Assembly (NCBI GenBank): GCA_009760855.2
Contig: WPIO01000025.1
Location: 2,696,001 to 2,760,000 of the forward strand
Direction of reading: 5' to 3'
DNA length: 64,000 nucleotides
From: Cristatella mucedo
Lineage: Eukaryota > Bryozoa > Phylactolaemata > Cristatellidae
Part shown: in pieces, positions 21,985 to 32,440 of the stretch
How the letters are laid out: each line of letters opens with the position of its first letter
Numbering within the stretch: the first letter of the stretch is position 1
Translations under genes and position numbers: made by a program
The notes under the pieces: model-generated
Database searches by the model: none
The model's input: only the letters and a program-made list of their open reading frames with translations
Told to the model about the DNA's origin: nothing

Positions 21985-22124
21985 AATATAATTATTTATA
22001 TAGCACCCCAAGAGAACGTAATCTCTATTCAGGCGCTTCACATATGCCTCGGGGCTCGGGCCCACAACCTCAGCCAGACCTTGGTCGGGGCGAGCACCTT
22101 AACCGCTGGACCAAACCAGCTCGG
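21985..22124 (-). mobile_element. SINE-2 copy 2 (best preserved)
   Basis: On the minus strand: tRNA-like head with TTTGGTCCAGCGGTTAAGG (A box), a B-box region TTGTGGGCCCGAGCCCCG, then the tail GAAGCGCCTGAATAGAGATT, CGTTCTCTTGGGGTGCTATA and an AT-rich end (21960-21995). The last 45 bases parallel the LINE-A terminal hairpin. Confidence 0.87.
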
Positions 22125-22773
22125 CGAATAAAGTGAATATCATTAGTTAAAAATATGAAGTGCATTGAACACCACTCAAGGAGCAGCGAAGTGATAAATA
22201 TAAAAAATTACACGTAAATGGACATATTAAAAATGCGTTAAGTTTAATTTAGTTACGTGTTTAACTGTCTCCCTTTTTCTCTTCAAGGTAGTGGCATCAG
22301 AAAAATTAAAAACAAAAATTCTGTTTTTTAATGGTAATAAATTCGATCAAAACTAGCCCTGCATTCCGAATACATGCACAACTACCACAGAGAGTGAACT
22401 TAAAAGGCAAACGACGGAGGAAGCCAACGGAAGCGTCACGCTTTAAAAACTTGATTCAAGCGCAACTTACGAAAGACCCAGCAAAGGCAAGAGGCAAAAG
22501 GGGAAGCTAACGAGCGCCTCGCTGAACGAGCTAAACAAAAACGAGATTTAAAAAAATAGCTAGTTCCTCTAACTTAGCAGCAACAGCAGACTAGAAAAGA
22601 AATTAACGAGCTTCGAACTATTAACTTTCACAAAAACCGTTTCTAATCTTGTCCAGTTACGCTCGCAAAGTTTACCGGAGCAGAAACCAAACAAGTTCGC
22701 TGAAGCGAAGGGGAAGCTGACCAGGACGTACGTGTCTTTAGCTGTGACTAAAAGAAAAAATGGTCAAAACCAA

Positions 22774-22855
22774 CGTCACGGACAGGATTCGAACCTGTGC
22801 AGGGAGACCCTATTTGATTTCGAGTCAAACGCCTTAACCACTCGGCCACCGTGAC
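22774..22855 (-). tRNA. tRNA-Ser(CGA)
   Basis: On the minus strand the 82-base sequence folds as a full cloverleaf. The acceptor stem GTCACGG pairs with CCGTGAC, followed by discriminator G. The D arm carries the A box TGGCCGAGTGGTTAAGG. The anticodon stem TTTGA/TCAAA encloses the loop CTCGAAA, giving anticodon CGA (reads UCG, serine). A long variable arm (AGGG/CCCT) is typical of tRNA-Ser, and the T arm has GGTTCGAATCC (B box). No CCA is encoded, as usual in animals. A TTTT at 22769-22766 lies five bases past the 3' end and can terminate RNA polymerase III. No intron. Confidence 0.97.
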
Positions 22856-23424
22856 CTCTGACCTAATTGCAGGCATTTAAAGTATTTGTCGTTTAAAAAC
22901 TGCCTTCGTTCCTACAGGGCTGTGTACACGTTAGTTGAGAGAGTTCAAAAACCAAATCAATGGTAATTAGCTTCAAAAATAAAAATAAGACATCCTGTGA
23001 TTGGCGGAAGTTTACCGTCTCCCTTAATGGGATTTCTTGCACAAACCCTGGCAACTTTTGCTAGCAGCAATAATCTTCTGTTCATTATACTTGCTGCGTA
23101 GCATTTGTGAACCGTCCTCGGAGAATTTAATCTTTTTTCTGAATTTCAGGAATGCTGTAAAGGAAGAATACCAACTTACTAGTAACAGCATTCACAATTT
23201 CAGCACACATAAGCGCATAAAGTAAAACTCACAGGCCCTGGGAAAATGCTAGAGTGGCTAGGTAGATTTTTAGATTGTTTGTTATGCCGTTATTCTTAAG
23301 TGAGCTCCAGGATTTTGAAGCAAATTATGTAGTGACGTGGTCTCCAAGCACTTCAGGCTGGTTCGAGGCATTGCTAAAAACTTGGAAGAAGAGCGGCTGG
23401 CATGATGCGAAGCCGAAGATTAGG

Positions 23425-23578
23425 ATGTACCCCTTACAGTGTTATTCATGTTGTTTATCGAGCATGATATTACTCACCATTCAATCGCGTTTCCCTTTGC
23501 AGCAAATGTAAAGCGCCTAGATAGAGATTGAGTTCTCTGAGGGTGCTTTATCAAGTGCATTATATTATTGTTATGTTT
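23425..23578 (+). mobile_element. LINE-A 3' end only
   Basis: Short 5'-truncated copy: GTTATTCATGTTGTTTATCG, ACCATTCAATCGCGTTTCCC, then hairpin AAAGCGCCTAGATAGAGATT with GAGGGTGCTTTATCAAG and an ATTATATTATTG tail. It contains no coding part. Confidence 0.88.
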
Positions 23579-23589
23579 TGTATAAGAAG

Positions 23590-24290
23590 TATAATTAGTA
23601 CAGATCCCTGGGGTGCCATATTTTTAAGACTAGTTTGATCCCCGATAGCCATTGAAAACTAGACCCTGAAATCTAGCAATGAGATAGTATCTGTTCAATT
23701 ACCGCGCTGCGCCAGTGCTGCCAAGGGGATATGATAAGCACTCGAGAAGTACTTGATGATCAATAGTATCGAACGCCGAAAAATACAGTAGAACTAAGCA
23801 GACAATCTTCACCTAAGTAAGCATGCCTGAGAAGGTCGGTACGCACTCTCAACAGCGCTGGCGCTGATTGACGGCATGCTCTAAAATCTTAGTAACAATT
23901 AGAAGGTTGTATGTTTAATACATGAGCTTGGCTAGTCTACCACAATTCGTTCCGGCTTCTCTGATTAAAACGGCAATAGGGGACTGGTTAGAAGTTGCTT
24001 TAGTTTTTTTTCTGGGGATGCTCTAATTCTTAAGCAGCGGCCTGATGGCAGCCTCGCTGAAGGGTGCAGCGAAAAATCTAGACGCTTAGCAAATGTAGGT
24101 ATCTAAGGAGGACTGTAGGTGTGGAGTCGAAAACCACCGGTCTTCTTAGACGACGATACGAACCTGATGAGGTAACCTGGGGCAGGCTTGAGGGTGGAAA
24201 TTGAGATTGAGCAATCAGCGAACAGTGAAGAGTCCATATGCTACATTGTAGGATGTCTCGCATCTTGCTCATCTTGCTTGTGAAAAGCTC
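23590..24290 (-). mobile_element. decayed non-LTR reverse transcriptase fragment
   Basis: On the minus strand, in shifting frames, I read VTKILEHAVNQ (compare TKTLEKVVADQ in LINE-A copy 10), then LLYFSAFDTIDHQVLLECLS near 23775, and NMAPQGSVL at about 23615. These are the entry, palm AFDxxDH and PQGS motifs of an RT in the correct order. Further 5' the PLL...SP region is weaker. It could be LINE-A, LINE-B or a third relative. From 24290 to 25115 no feature is recognised. Confidence 0.65.
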
Positions 24291-25116
24291 AGAAAACTAT
24301 CGCCTAGATTTTGGCAAGGTTCGCCAAGCGCGGCGCTATCATAAAAGTGGTGAGGAAGAAGGCTGATGCTTGACATCATCAATCTATTTCGTTTTTTTAT
24401 AAATAGATTAAAATATCGTGTGGTGGATGGTAGACAGTAGCGATTCACATAAGCAAGACATTTCCTTGGTTAGAGTGGATTGATAAGACCTACAATAAAC
24501 CTCGTATGTCAGTCAGCAAACCTGCAGTGAGCGTCAACCTTACCAATGCTTATTTGAGTTACCGCTTTGTAGTCCCAGCTAGATCAACGCGAGCAGTTAG
24601 CCAGAGCTCAACTGGGCGCAGGAAGACGTTGAGCTTAGTCAAAGAAAATTAATCCAAAACCTAAGTTAACGACATGATGTAGTTTTTGTGTTTTGTTCCG
24701 TTTTCCAATTGCACTCTTTTAATGACCTCTCGGCTTTGATTGCCCCTATCGTTGTCCATATAAATCAAGGTAGTTTCATTAGCATGCCTCTAAATTCTTG
24801 GCAAAAGAGCCTCACGCTAGAAAATGGGTCTTTAAAGAGGGACACTGCATTCTAAAAGGACATCAGCTAACGTTCTGGTACAACGCCAAAAAGTTATACC
24901 TGCATCAAATTAAAAAGCACGACAAGCCTGCAGAGTGGCACATGCCAAAGCTAGGATGACGTCTCTTTCCAGTTGGATATGGAAGCAGTAAAATACAAAT
25001 TGATTGCTGAGAGATGGAAAGACAAGCAAAATTTTCGCGAAAGATCATAGTTCGAGGCTGCATTTGGGAGGCTACAAGCGAGAACGCTCCACTCGGCCCA
25101 CCGTACGTAGAGCTGG

Positions 25117-25794
25117 TGAAAATAATAATAGTAATGCACCTGATAAAGCGCCCTCAGAGAACTCAATCTCTCTCTCTAGGCGCTTTACATTTGCTGCAAA
25201 GAGAAATGCAATTGAATGGTGAGTAATATCATGCTTGATAATCAAACAACATGAATAACATGGTTAGGGGTAACATGCACAGGGTCAGCATGCAAATGTG
25301 GTTAGTGGCAGCATGCACAGTGTCAGCACGCATAAGCACGTGAAGGACGAATCACAGGGACCCACTAAATGCTGTCCTAAATAGGTGTGTTTTGAGGTTC
25401 CTTTTAAATGTGGTCAGGTCGGGGGATGTTCTGACGCAAGTCGGGAGGGAGTTCCAGGCTTTGGGAGCAGACGAACTAAATGCACGGTCTCCAAAGGATT
25501 TGAGGTTTGTACGAGGTATTTGTATACTGTTGGATTCCGAAAAGCTGGTGATACGATGCTTGGCCTGATGGGGGAGTATTTCTGAGAGATAGGCTGGAGC
25601 CAAAGAATGAAGTGACCTAAAAGTGAGCGACAAAACCTTGAAGACAATCCGTTGCTTGACTGGTAGCCAGTGCAGGTCGGCGAGAAGTGGAGTAACGTGG
25701 CAACTGCGACGCTCACGACAGACAAGCCTAGCTGTGGAGTTTTGCACCAGCTGCAATCACCTGATCGCACATGCTAGTAGGCCAGTAAGCAGTG
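25117..25794 (-). mobile_element. LINE-A copy 8, 3' part (split by LINE-B)
   Basis: The minus-strand frame 25756-25352 encodes the family C-terminus ([20 protein letters not shown], then [20 protein letters not shown], ending FRTAFSGSL). The 3' UTR, hairpin (25148-25190) and AT-rich tail to 25117 follow. On its 5' side the element is interrupted at 25794 by a LINE-B insertion and resumes at 26397. Confidence 0.93.
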
Positions 25795-26396
25795 TCATGT
25801 CATATATGTATATATGTATCTCCGTCTGTAACTCCACAAAGTCATAAAGACCATGTGGGTGTTACGCAGGAGAGTTTTGTAAAGCGCACTCACAGCCTAA
25901 GCGGCTTTCGGTACGCATTTGGTAGCCAACAGACTTCGTCTCACGCAACAAAGAGAAAGTGGGAAGCATAGCAGAGTCAAGAGAGCAGTTGAGATAGTGA
26001 GTAGCATAGAAGTAGCAGTTCAGGACCGCTGAAAAAGATGTGCCATAGTCAGCAGTTGGAGAGTAGATGTCGTTGCGTAAGAATTGTGGAAGCGAGTTCC
26101 ACAGTCTAGGACCTGCAGAGCTAAAGCTTCTGTCGCCAACTGTCTTTAAGCGGAGGAATGGGACAGCTAATTTATTGTCCACACAGGACCTGAGGGTTCG
26201 AACAGGCTGAAACTGATGCAGCAGTTCAGCTAGGTACGAAGGAGCCGAGCCGTGGCGGGCCTTGTGGGTCAGCGTAAGAACTTTGCTCTGTATCCTTTGC
26301 TCAACCGGCCACCATCCTAGCTCTTTCAGCATAGGTGACACGTGCTCAAACCACTGGGACTTGAAGACCAGCCTTGCAGCCATATTCAGTGAGTTG
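25795..26396 (-). mobile_element. LINE-B copy 3, inserted into LINE-A copy 8
   Basis: A 602-base 5'-truncated insertion flanked by CAGTG at 25790-25794 and 26397-26401. The frame (about 26390-25862) reads NMAARLVFKSQWFEHVSPML, then QRIQSKVLTLTHKARHGSAP, DRSFSSAGPRLWNSLPQFLR, CYFYATHYLNCSLDSAMLPT, ending CALQNSPA. The 3' end has GGAGTTACAGACGGAGATAC and a TATATACATATATGACA tail. The long predicted frame 25862-26434 that begins [16 protein letters not shown] is a chimera of the host LINE-A and this insert. Confidence 0.95.
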
Positions 26397-26800
26397 CAGA
26401 AGTCGAGACGGGATGTCACGAATGCATGGACCAACTTGGACGTGGTTTCCTTACCTAAACAAGCCCGAATTTCAGCAATGTTATGAAGCTGAAAATAGGC
26501 AGACTTGTCTGTGGAGCTGATTTGGTCGTCTAACGAGAGGTCGCTTTAGAATATGACACCTAGATTTCGAGCTGATTCAACAGGTGATATGCTGGCAGAG
26601 CCAATTTAAAGCGTCAGCCTTTCCAATTTGTGAATCGCACTCGGTTTGCCCGTAACTAGTAAGTTAGTTTTATCATAGTTTAGTTTTAGAAAATGTTCTG
26701 CCCTGAATGTGAGGATTTCGTCAATACACGCAGCAAGTGAGTTGTGAGAATTTGAGGTGCTCGAAGGCTGGGAGGGATCAAAGCAAAGGTACAACTGAGT
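26397..26800 (-). mobile_element. LINE-A copy 8, 5' part
   Basis: Minus strand, from the catalytic segment side: LYLCFDPSQPSSTSNSHNSL, FLKLNYDKTNLLVTGKPSAI and on to SRLDFCNSL at the break. The 5' truncation point at about 26800 falls immediately after the YADDTQ codons would be expected. Confidence 0.9.
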
Positions 26801-29190
26801 GATAGTTTGCTATGCAGCCATTCTGTTTGGCTCGCTTTGGCCTTACTTTTAGGTGATGGCAAACTTTCATGGCTATCAATGTATGCTGCTTGCAGAATCT
26901 ATCTGTCGCAGATAGCATACAAAAAAGTGATGCACTCGAGTTTTTATCAAGGCTTAAAAGAAACCACCACGCAGCACCTCGGTGGCTCGAGCCCATTTAA
27001 GTTCTCTATAAATTTAAGGTTTTTAGCATCCTTCTTTATTTGATTGCTATCAATCGTGTAAGATATTTGTTCACGATTATTTTCCAAGACCTATATCGAC
27101 GTTCACAGTCTCATTTTTGCCTCTTAATGATCTGGTCAGACAGCTTCTGCCACATCAAAACCTCGGATCCTTTCTGAGCTAGTAGTCAGCCGTCGTGTGC
27201 TTTCAAAAAAATCCCTCCTGCACTAGTCTGATTGATTGTGGGACGTGATAGACTTGTTTGCCCGTCTCCATCCACATTACGCGCCCCATGCTACGAAGTG
27301 CTTTCTAAAATGAAATCTCATATCCTGCCCTTCCTCGCACCCAGACCTCTTCCTTACTCGGTATCGTTAGTCATTGGGCTCCACCACGGTTTCCAGGTAT
27401 GCTATCTAACGCGAAAAGCTAGACGTTTGCTTTGTTCTTACCCGGATGTTCATGTTTCGTTGGTCTGCCCCTGAGAACTTGTCAGCCCACCATTTATGTG
27501 TCTTCAATTGAATACTTATTGGCAGAAATCCCAACTAATGGCTGTTAAAATTACACACGCCTAGTAAACGCTGCAATGCAATTGTGACCCCTTGAGTTTC
27601 TTCCGAAGCTGATCTATAGTAGCCCAATGTACACAATCGAAATATTGTTACGAGTCGTCGCGGAGTTACAAAGCTCGGTGGATGTGACCTACGAATTTTA
27701 AAATATAGAGCATGTTTCGTTGTCCTCAGCGTTCCGGAGAATGAGCAACCATGTTCACCAGACTAGATGAGCCATTTGGGCAGCCAGCTTAAGACTACTT
27801 TTCCGAGTAATTAGCGCCTAGCCGAGTTGGCTCAACCGTGTGACAAATTGGAAAATCTCCAGCGGCTGAGCCAGGGGGCCGGGGTTACATGCCCACTCTA
27901 GAGTAGGGCAGCGAGCTGGGCCGCCTTCTATTCCCACATCTTTGCCCGGCCGTCAGAAACGTCGAAACTATGTCATATTTGCACTTGATTAGCAACCACC
28001 GTGTTCTCATAAAATAAGCACTGTGATTGTTCGCTGCAATTGTTCATGGCTTTTGGGCCCAGACCCTACAGGAAAATCTTGCTTGTCTTGCCTCTATATA
28101 TAAATCTTGTCGGCCTTGACCCCTAGAGGGAAATCCCGATTCTGCTTCTTAGTGTGGCCATCAGTAGTTCCATGTCGAAGCATACATACTGCATCGGGTA
28201 GCTAGACCGTAGCAATATATTAAAATACAGAGAAATTAACTTACAAAATTTTCAAGACCAGTAAGCCTTAGCTAGCAATTCTAAACACATTCCTTTCTCA
28301 ATCTCAGCTTGCCAGTTAATGAATTCTTGAGGCGAACAGCAGGAGAGCAAAGCTTTGTAAGCTGAGGCTCACCAACCAATACGGCTCACAATGTCGCCTG
28401 AGATGGATTGCCTGATCGAAGTTTGGCGGTGGTTTGATGAGTATGCGGATTGAATTGCGTTGCTGAAAGACAGACAGTTAGTGACAGTCTGGCAGTATGC
28501 TTTAAGCTTGCAAGCGAAATCTTACAACTGTAGCTGTAACGTAAAACGCCGAAATTATGCCCGATCAGGATTACTGCAATGAGGCTCTGGCGCTTTCTAA
28601 TCGTATTTGTCCGATCTTGTTCGATCCATGCCATGTGGTGGTCAATTTTCATCCAGCATACCAGCCCTCATTGGACGTCCAGGTTGGTATGATCACGAGC
28701 CCGTTGTCGTCCGCCATTTGCAGTGCCAGTCTCTCATAAAAATTGTGCGAGCCTATGACATCGGCTATTACTTCTAATCCAATGACAACCAGCTGCACTT
28801 GTCATTTATACTGTAGGAATCAGTTTTGGCGATTGGTTACTGAGTGCTTGCCTTGCGAGCTATAGATCTTTTATGCTTGGCAATTTCCTTAAGCTGAACA
28901 CCTATGAAGCTGGACTCATACTCACACGACACCCTATAGGTATGGCTGACCTAGAGACTTTGCCTTTTAATTAGGTTGACATTTAGCGACCGTCATAGTT
29001 TACTCGTAATGTATGTGTCCTCTTTGAAGAATTGAAGTTTAAAAGTTTCATTCAAAAGCGCGTCTTATATCCCAGTGCAAGATTATAGGGTACCTACAGC
29101 GGTGGTTTGCTAAGATCTTACTGGTTCCATGGTTCTGACGAGACTCAATAACCGAAACTCAGTTTGGCTAGGCTACTTAAAAAACCATTA
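26801..29190. other. 2.4 kb, little recognisable
   Basis: Short frames only, apart from the weak SINE-like sequence listed at 27822-27905. I see no gene, RNA or repeat match that I can support. Confidence 0.3.
27822..27905 (+). mobile_element. possible tRNA-derived SINE head
   Basis: CTAGCCGAGTTGGCTCAACC resembles a pol III A box. GGCCGGGGTTACATGCCCAC, about 50 bases downstream, resembles a B box with substitutions. The cloverleaf is poor, so this is not a functional tRNA. No second copy is seen in the window. Confidence 0.35.
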
Positions 29191-29194
29191 AGCC

Positions 29195-29720
29195 TCTACA
29201 ATTGAGAATTAATACGGCTGCAAGGCTGATTAAAAAATTCAATACATTTTGCTAAGTGTCTCCTTCACTATATGACCAGAGATGAATCAAGTTTTATCAG
29301 CCGATACCTAACAGAATTCATGGACTGAATGATAACGCTCGCCACGTCTTTGCTTCTTCATACACAGTTAAAATGCTGAGCAAGTTTCAGACTCCTTCTG
29401 CAATTTATGGACAATAAAATAGCTGTAACACTCTTTCAGTTGACGGTCATGGGCAGCAGAGGCCTTTTCTCTGCTGATCACGAACTGTCAAATTCGCTTT
29501 CAAAATTCTTAGGGAAAGACATCGCTCTCCTGTCGCTAGCACCTGCACAACCGTTTCCAGCGGGAGCTGAGCATCGATGCTTCTCACTGCTACGCCTGCA
29601 ATAAGCTATTCTTTAAAGTTTCACCGTTTTTATATGAACTGGAGACTGTTACCGCGTGCATAGCGAAATCCCTTGTGGCTTTGAGTTTGCTTTAAAAACT
29701 CTCCATAATAACACATACTT
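29195..29720 (+). mobile_element. LINE-B copy 4, decayed
   Basis: Plus-strand frame MDNKIAVTLFQLTVMGSRGL, then FSADHELSNSLSKFLGKDI (29407-29520), aligns with MDNKLAVPFLRLKTVGDRSF and the NSLPQFLRNDI region of LINE-B. Upstream blocks (AATACGGCTGCAAGGCTG at 29210; compare AATATGGCTGCAAGGCTG) extend it 5'. The 3' part fades by about 29720. Confidence 0.75.
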
Positions 29721-29890
29721 AGTCTGCGTGGCCCTGCAAATTTTCAGGCGATGGCAAATACACATGTAAATACATATATATGTTTATGCACTTCTGTGGC
29801 TGGAAGCTACTTGTGTGTTGCCACAGAAATGCATTGAACCCACTCAATGTCCGATCTTCTCTTTTGATCACCACTAAAATACTTTTTCTA

Positions 29891-30229
29891 TTATAATCGG
29901 GCTTGGCAGCTGGTATTCAAGGATCGGCTAGCACGCCTTAATGTGCTGTGAGACAGCATTAGCTGCAATGCCTCTAGAAGTAGAAGGTTGCTGCCATGAC
30001 CGAAATGCTTTACGTATGCACAGATCAATTTGTTCGATCCTAATAAAGCGAGATTTCTACTGTCACTCATGTCATCCCGACAGTAGCGCATCCGAGCAAG
30101 TTTGACGAGTAGCGATTCTAGCTGTCGGCCCATAAAGATTTCTAGTCTAACACTTATATAGGCCAGCTTCCAAGCAGCTTTAGCCAGACGATGACTGATG
30201 TAACTCACAGTTTCACCTCCGTACGGCAA
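29891..30229 (-). CDS. doubtful 112-codon ORF, unrecognised
   Basis: MPYGGETVSYISHRLAKAAW, then SLLVKLARMRYCRDDMSDSR, ending RRASRSLNTSCQARL. It is rich in Leu, Ser and Arg, and resembles none of the LINE proteins here. It lies between a LINE-B remnant and LINE-A copy 9 and has no splice or promoter evidence. Probably chance. Confidence 0.12.
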   Translation of the reverse strand: MPYGGETVSYISHRLAKAAWKLAYISVRLEIFMGRQLESLLVKLARMRYCRDDMSDSRNLALLGSNKLICAYVKHFGHGSNLLLLEALQLMLSHSTLRRASRSLNTSCQARL

Positions 30230-30287
30230 GGAGTTAAAGAATGTTTCCAGCCATCGCTTTGAGCAAATACCTGGGTATTGAAGACTA

Positions 30288-31068
30288 TTTTCAGCTTCAT
30301 AATATTGCTAAAATTCGGGCTTGTTTAGATAAAGATACCACGTCCAAGTTGGTATCCATGCATTCGTGACATCCCGTCTCGACTTCTGCAACTCACTGCT
30401 CACTGGCCTACGAGCGTGTGCGATCAGGCGATTGCAGCTGGTGCAAAACTCGGCAGCTAGACTTGTCTGCCGTGAGCGTCCCAGTTGCCACATTACTCCA
30501 CTTCTCGCCGACCTGCACTGGCTACCAGTGAGGCAACGGATTGACTTCAAGGTTTTGTCGCTCACTTTTAGGTCCCTTCATTCTATGGCTCCAGCCTATC
30601 TGTCAGATATACTACCCCATTAGGCCAAGCATCGTACCACCCGCTTTTCGGAGTCCAACAGTCTAGAAATACCTCATACAAACCTTAAATCCTTTGGAGA
30701 CCGTGCATTTAGTTCATATGCTCCCAAAGCCTGGAACTCCCTCCCGACCTGCGTCAGAACATCCCGTGACCTGACCACATTTAAAAGGAACCTAAAAACA
30801 CACCTATTTGGGACAGTATTTAGTGGGTCCCTGTGATTCGTCCTTGATGTGCTTATGCGTGCTGACACTGTGCATGCTGCCACTAACCACATTTGCATGC
30901 TGACCCTGTGCATGTCACCCCTAACCATATTATTCATTTCGTTTGTTTTTCAAGCATGATTTTACTTACCATTCCATTGCATTTCACTTTGCAGCAAATG
31001 TAAAGCGCCTAGAGAGAGATTAAGTTCTCTGAGGGCGCTTTATCAAGTGAATTATTATTTTTATTATT
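30288..31068 (+). mobile_element. LINE-A copy 9, 5'-truncated
   Basis: Starts within the FQLHNIAKIR segment. The coding part reads [40 protein letters not shown], and MAPAYLSDILPH followed by a stop where others have QAKHR, then resumes to FGTVFSGSL. The 3' UTR, hairpin (AAAGCGCCTAGAGAGAGATT) and (ATT)n tail are complete. ACTA at 30284-30287 and 31069-31072 may be the target duplication. It closely resembles copies 6 and 12. Confidence 0.93.
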
Positions 31069-31144
31069 ACTACATCCTTAGGGTAACGCCGGTTCTTGAA
31101 GCTAAACACTCCTAGTTTATGTCGAAGCAGCGAGACGAATCCCC

Positions 31145-32440
31145 CCAGATGTAATTTAGTGTAATTTATCTCCGTCTGTAACTCCACAAAGTCATAAAGA
31201 CCATGTGGGTGTTACGCAGGAGTGTTTTGCATAGCACACTCACAGCCTAAGCGGCTTTCGGTACGCATTTGGTAGCCAACAGACTTCGTCTCACGCAACA
31301 AAGAAAAAGTGGGAAGCATAGCAGAGTCAAGAGAGCAGTTGAGATAGTGAGTAGCATAGAAGTAGCAGCTCAAGACCGCTGAAAAGGATGTGCCATAGTC
31401 GGCAGTAGGAGAGTAGTTGTCGTTGCGTAAGAATTGTGGAAGCGAGTTCACAGTCTAGGACCTGCAGAGCTAAAGCTTCTGTCGCCAACTGTCTTTAAGC
31501 GGAGGAATGGGACAGCTAATTTATTGGCTACACAGGACCTGAGGGCGCGAACAGGCTGAAACTGATGCAGCAGTTCAGCTAGGTACGAAGGAGCCGAGCC
31601 GTGGCGGGCCTTATGGGTCAGCGTAAGAACTTTGCTCTGTATCCTTTGCTCAACCGGCAACCATCCTAGCTCTTTCAGCAAAGGAGACACGTGCTCAAAC
31701 CGCTGGGACTTGAAGACTAGCCTTGCAGCCATATTAATTGTCCGCTATAGTGGCATAATAGCTTTCTTTGGCAGCCCAGCCAAAAGGGAATTACAATTAT
31801 CAAGACGAGACAGAACTAAAGAGCTAGTTAACTTTTTGCAAGCCACTGTGGGAGACAGCTCCTAATCTTGGATAGGGATCGGATGTGATGGCTAGCTGTA
31901 GAGGCAGTCTTGTGAATGAAGCTTTTGAAATTGAGGCAGCTGTCGAAAGCGACACCTGCTAAATTTCGAGCACGTAGTGATGGTCGCACAATAGCATCAC
32001 CTATTAGAACAGCAAAGCCTTTAAACCAGCCACACGCTTAGGGTGTCTTGTGAGCAGCAGTTCGGTTTCATCATCATTTAATTTCAAGAAGTTTTCCGAT
32101 ATCCAGGATCGAATATCAGCAAGGCAAGCATTCTGTTTCTCAGTTTCCGCAGCAGATTCCGACGGTTTGAATGACAAATACAACTGAGTATCGTCAGCAT
32201 AGAAGTGATTTCCTATTCCATGTGCCTTAATCACTTTTTCCAGAGGTTGTGTATAAATGAAGATCAGCAAGGGACCGAGTACAGACCCTTGAGGGACTCC
32301 ACAGGTGACCCTTCTCGTGTGTGAGAACTGACCCCCACACGACATGGATTGAACACGATCAGACAAGTATGATTTAAACCAGGCCAGCGCTTCGTCTGCC
32401 AGACCAATCGTTGTTCTCAATCGTTCAAGCAGAACTTCGC
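31145..32440 (-). mobile_element. LINE-B copy 5, longest LINE-B
   Basis: The minus-strand frame 32420-32004 carries the RT palm: LADEALAWFKSYLSDRVQSM, VTCGVPQGSVLGPLLIFIYT, NHFYADDTQLYLSFKPSES (YADD intact), WISENFLKLNDDETELLLTR. After frame changes the element continues with SRLDNCNSLLAGLPKKAI (about 31800), then NMAARLVFKSQRFEHVSPLL to SFSSAGPRL, and (31451-31212) NSLPQFLRNDNYSPTADYGT to the terminus. The 3' end has the GGAGTTACAGACGGAG motif and an AAATTACACTAAATTAC tail. This copy shows that LINE-B is a separate family with its own palm sequence. It is inactive because of several frameshifts. Confidence 0.93.

Noticed and set aside
25862-26434. 190-codon minus-strand ORF as a single gene
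   Set aside because: Fusion of LINE-A codons with an inserted LINE-B across a target duplication.
27822-27905. Functional tRNA gene
   Set aside because: A- and B-box-like motifs exist but acceptor and anticodon stems do not pair; kept only as a possible SINE head.
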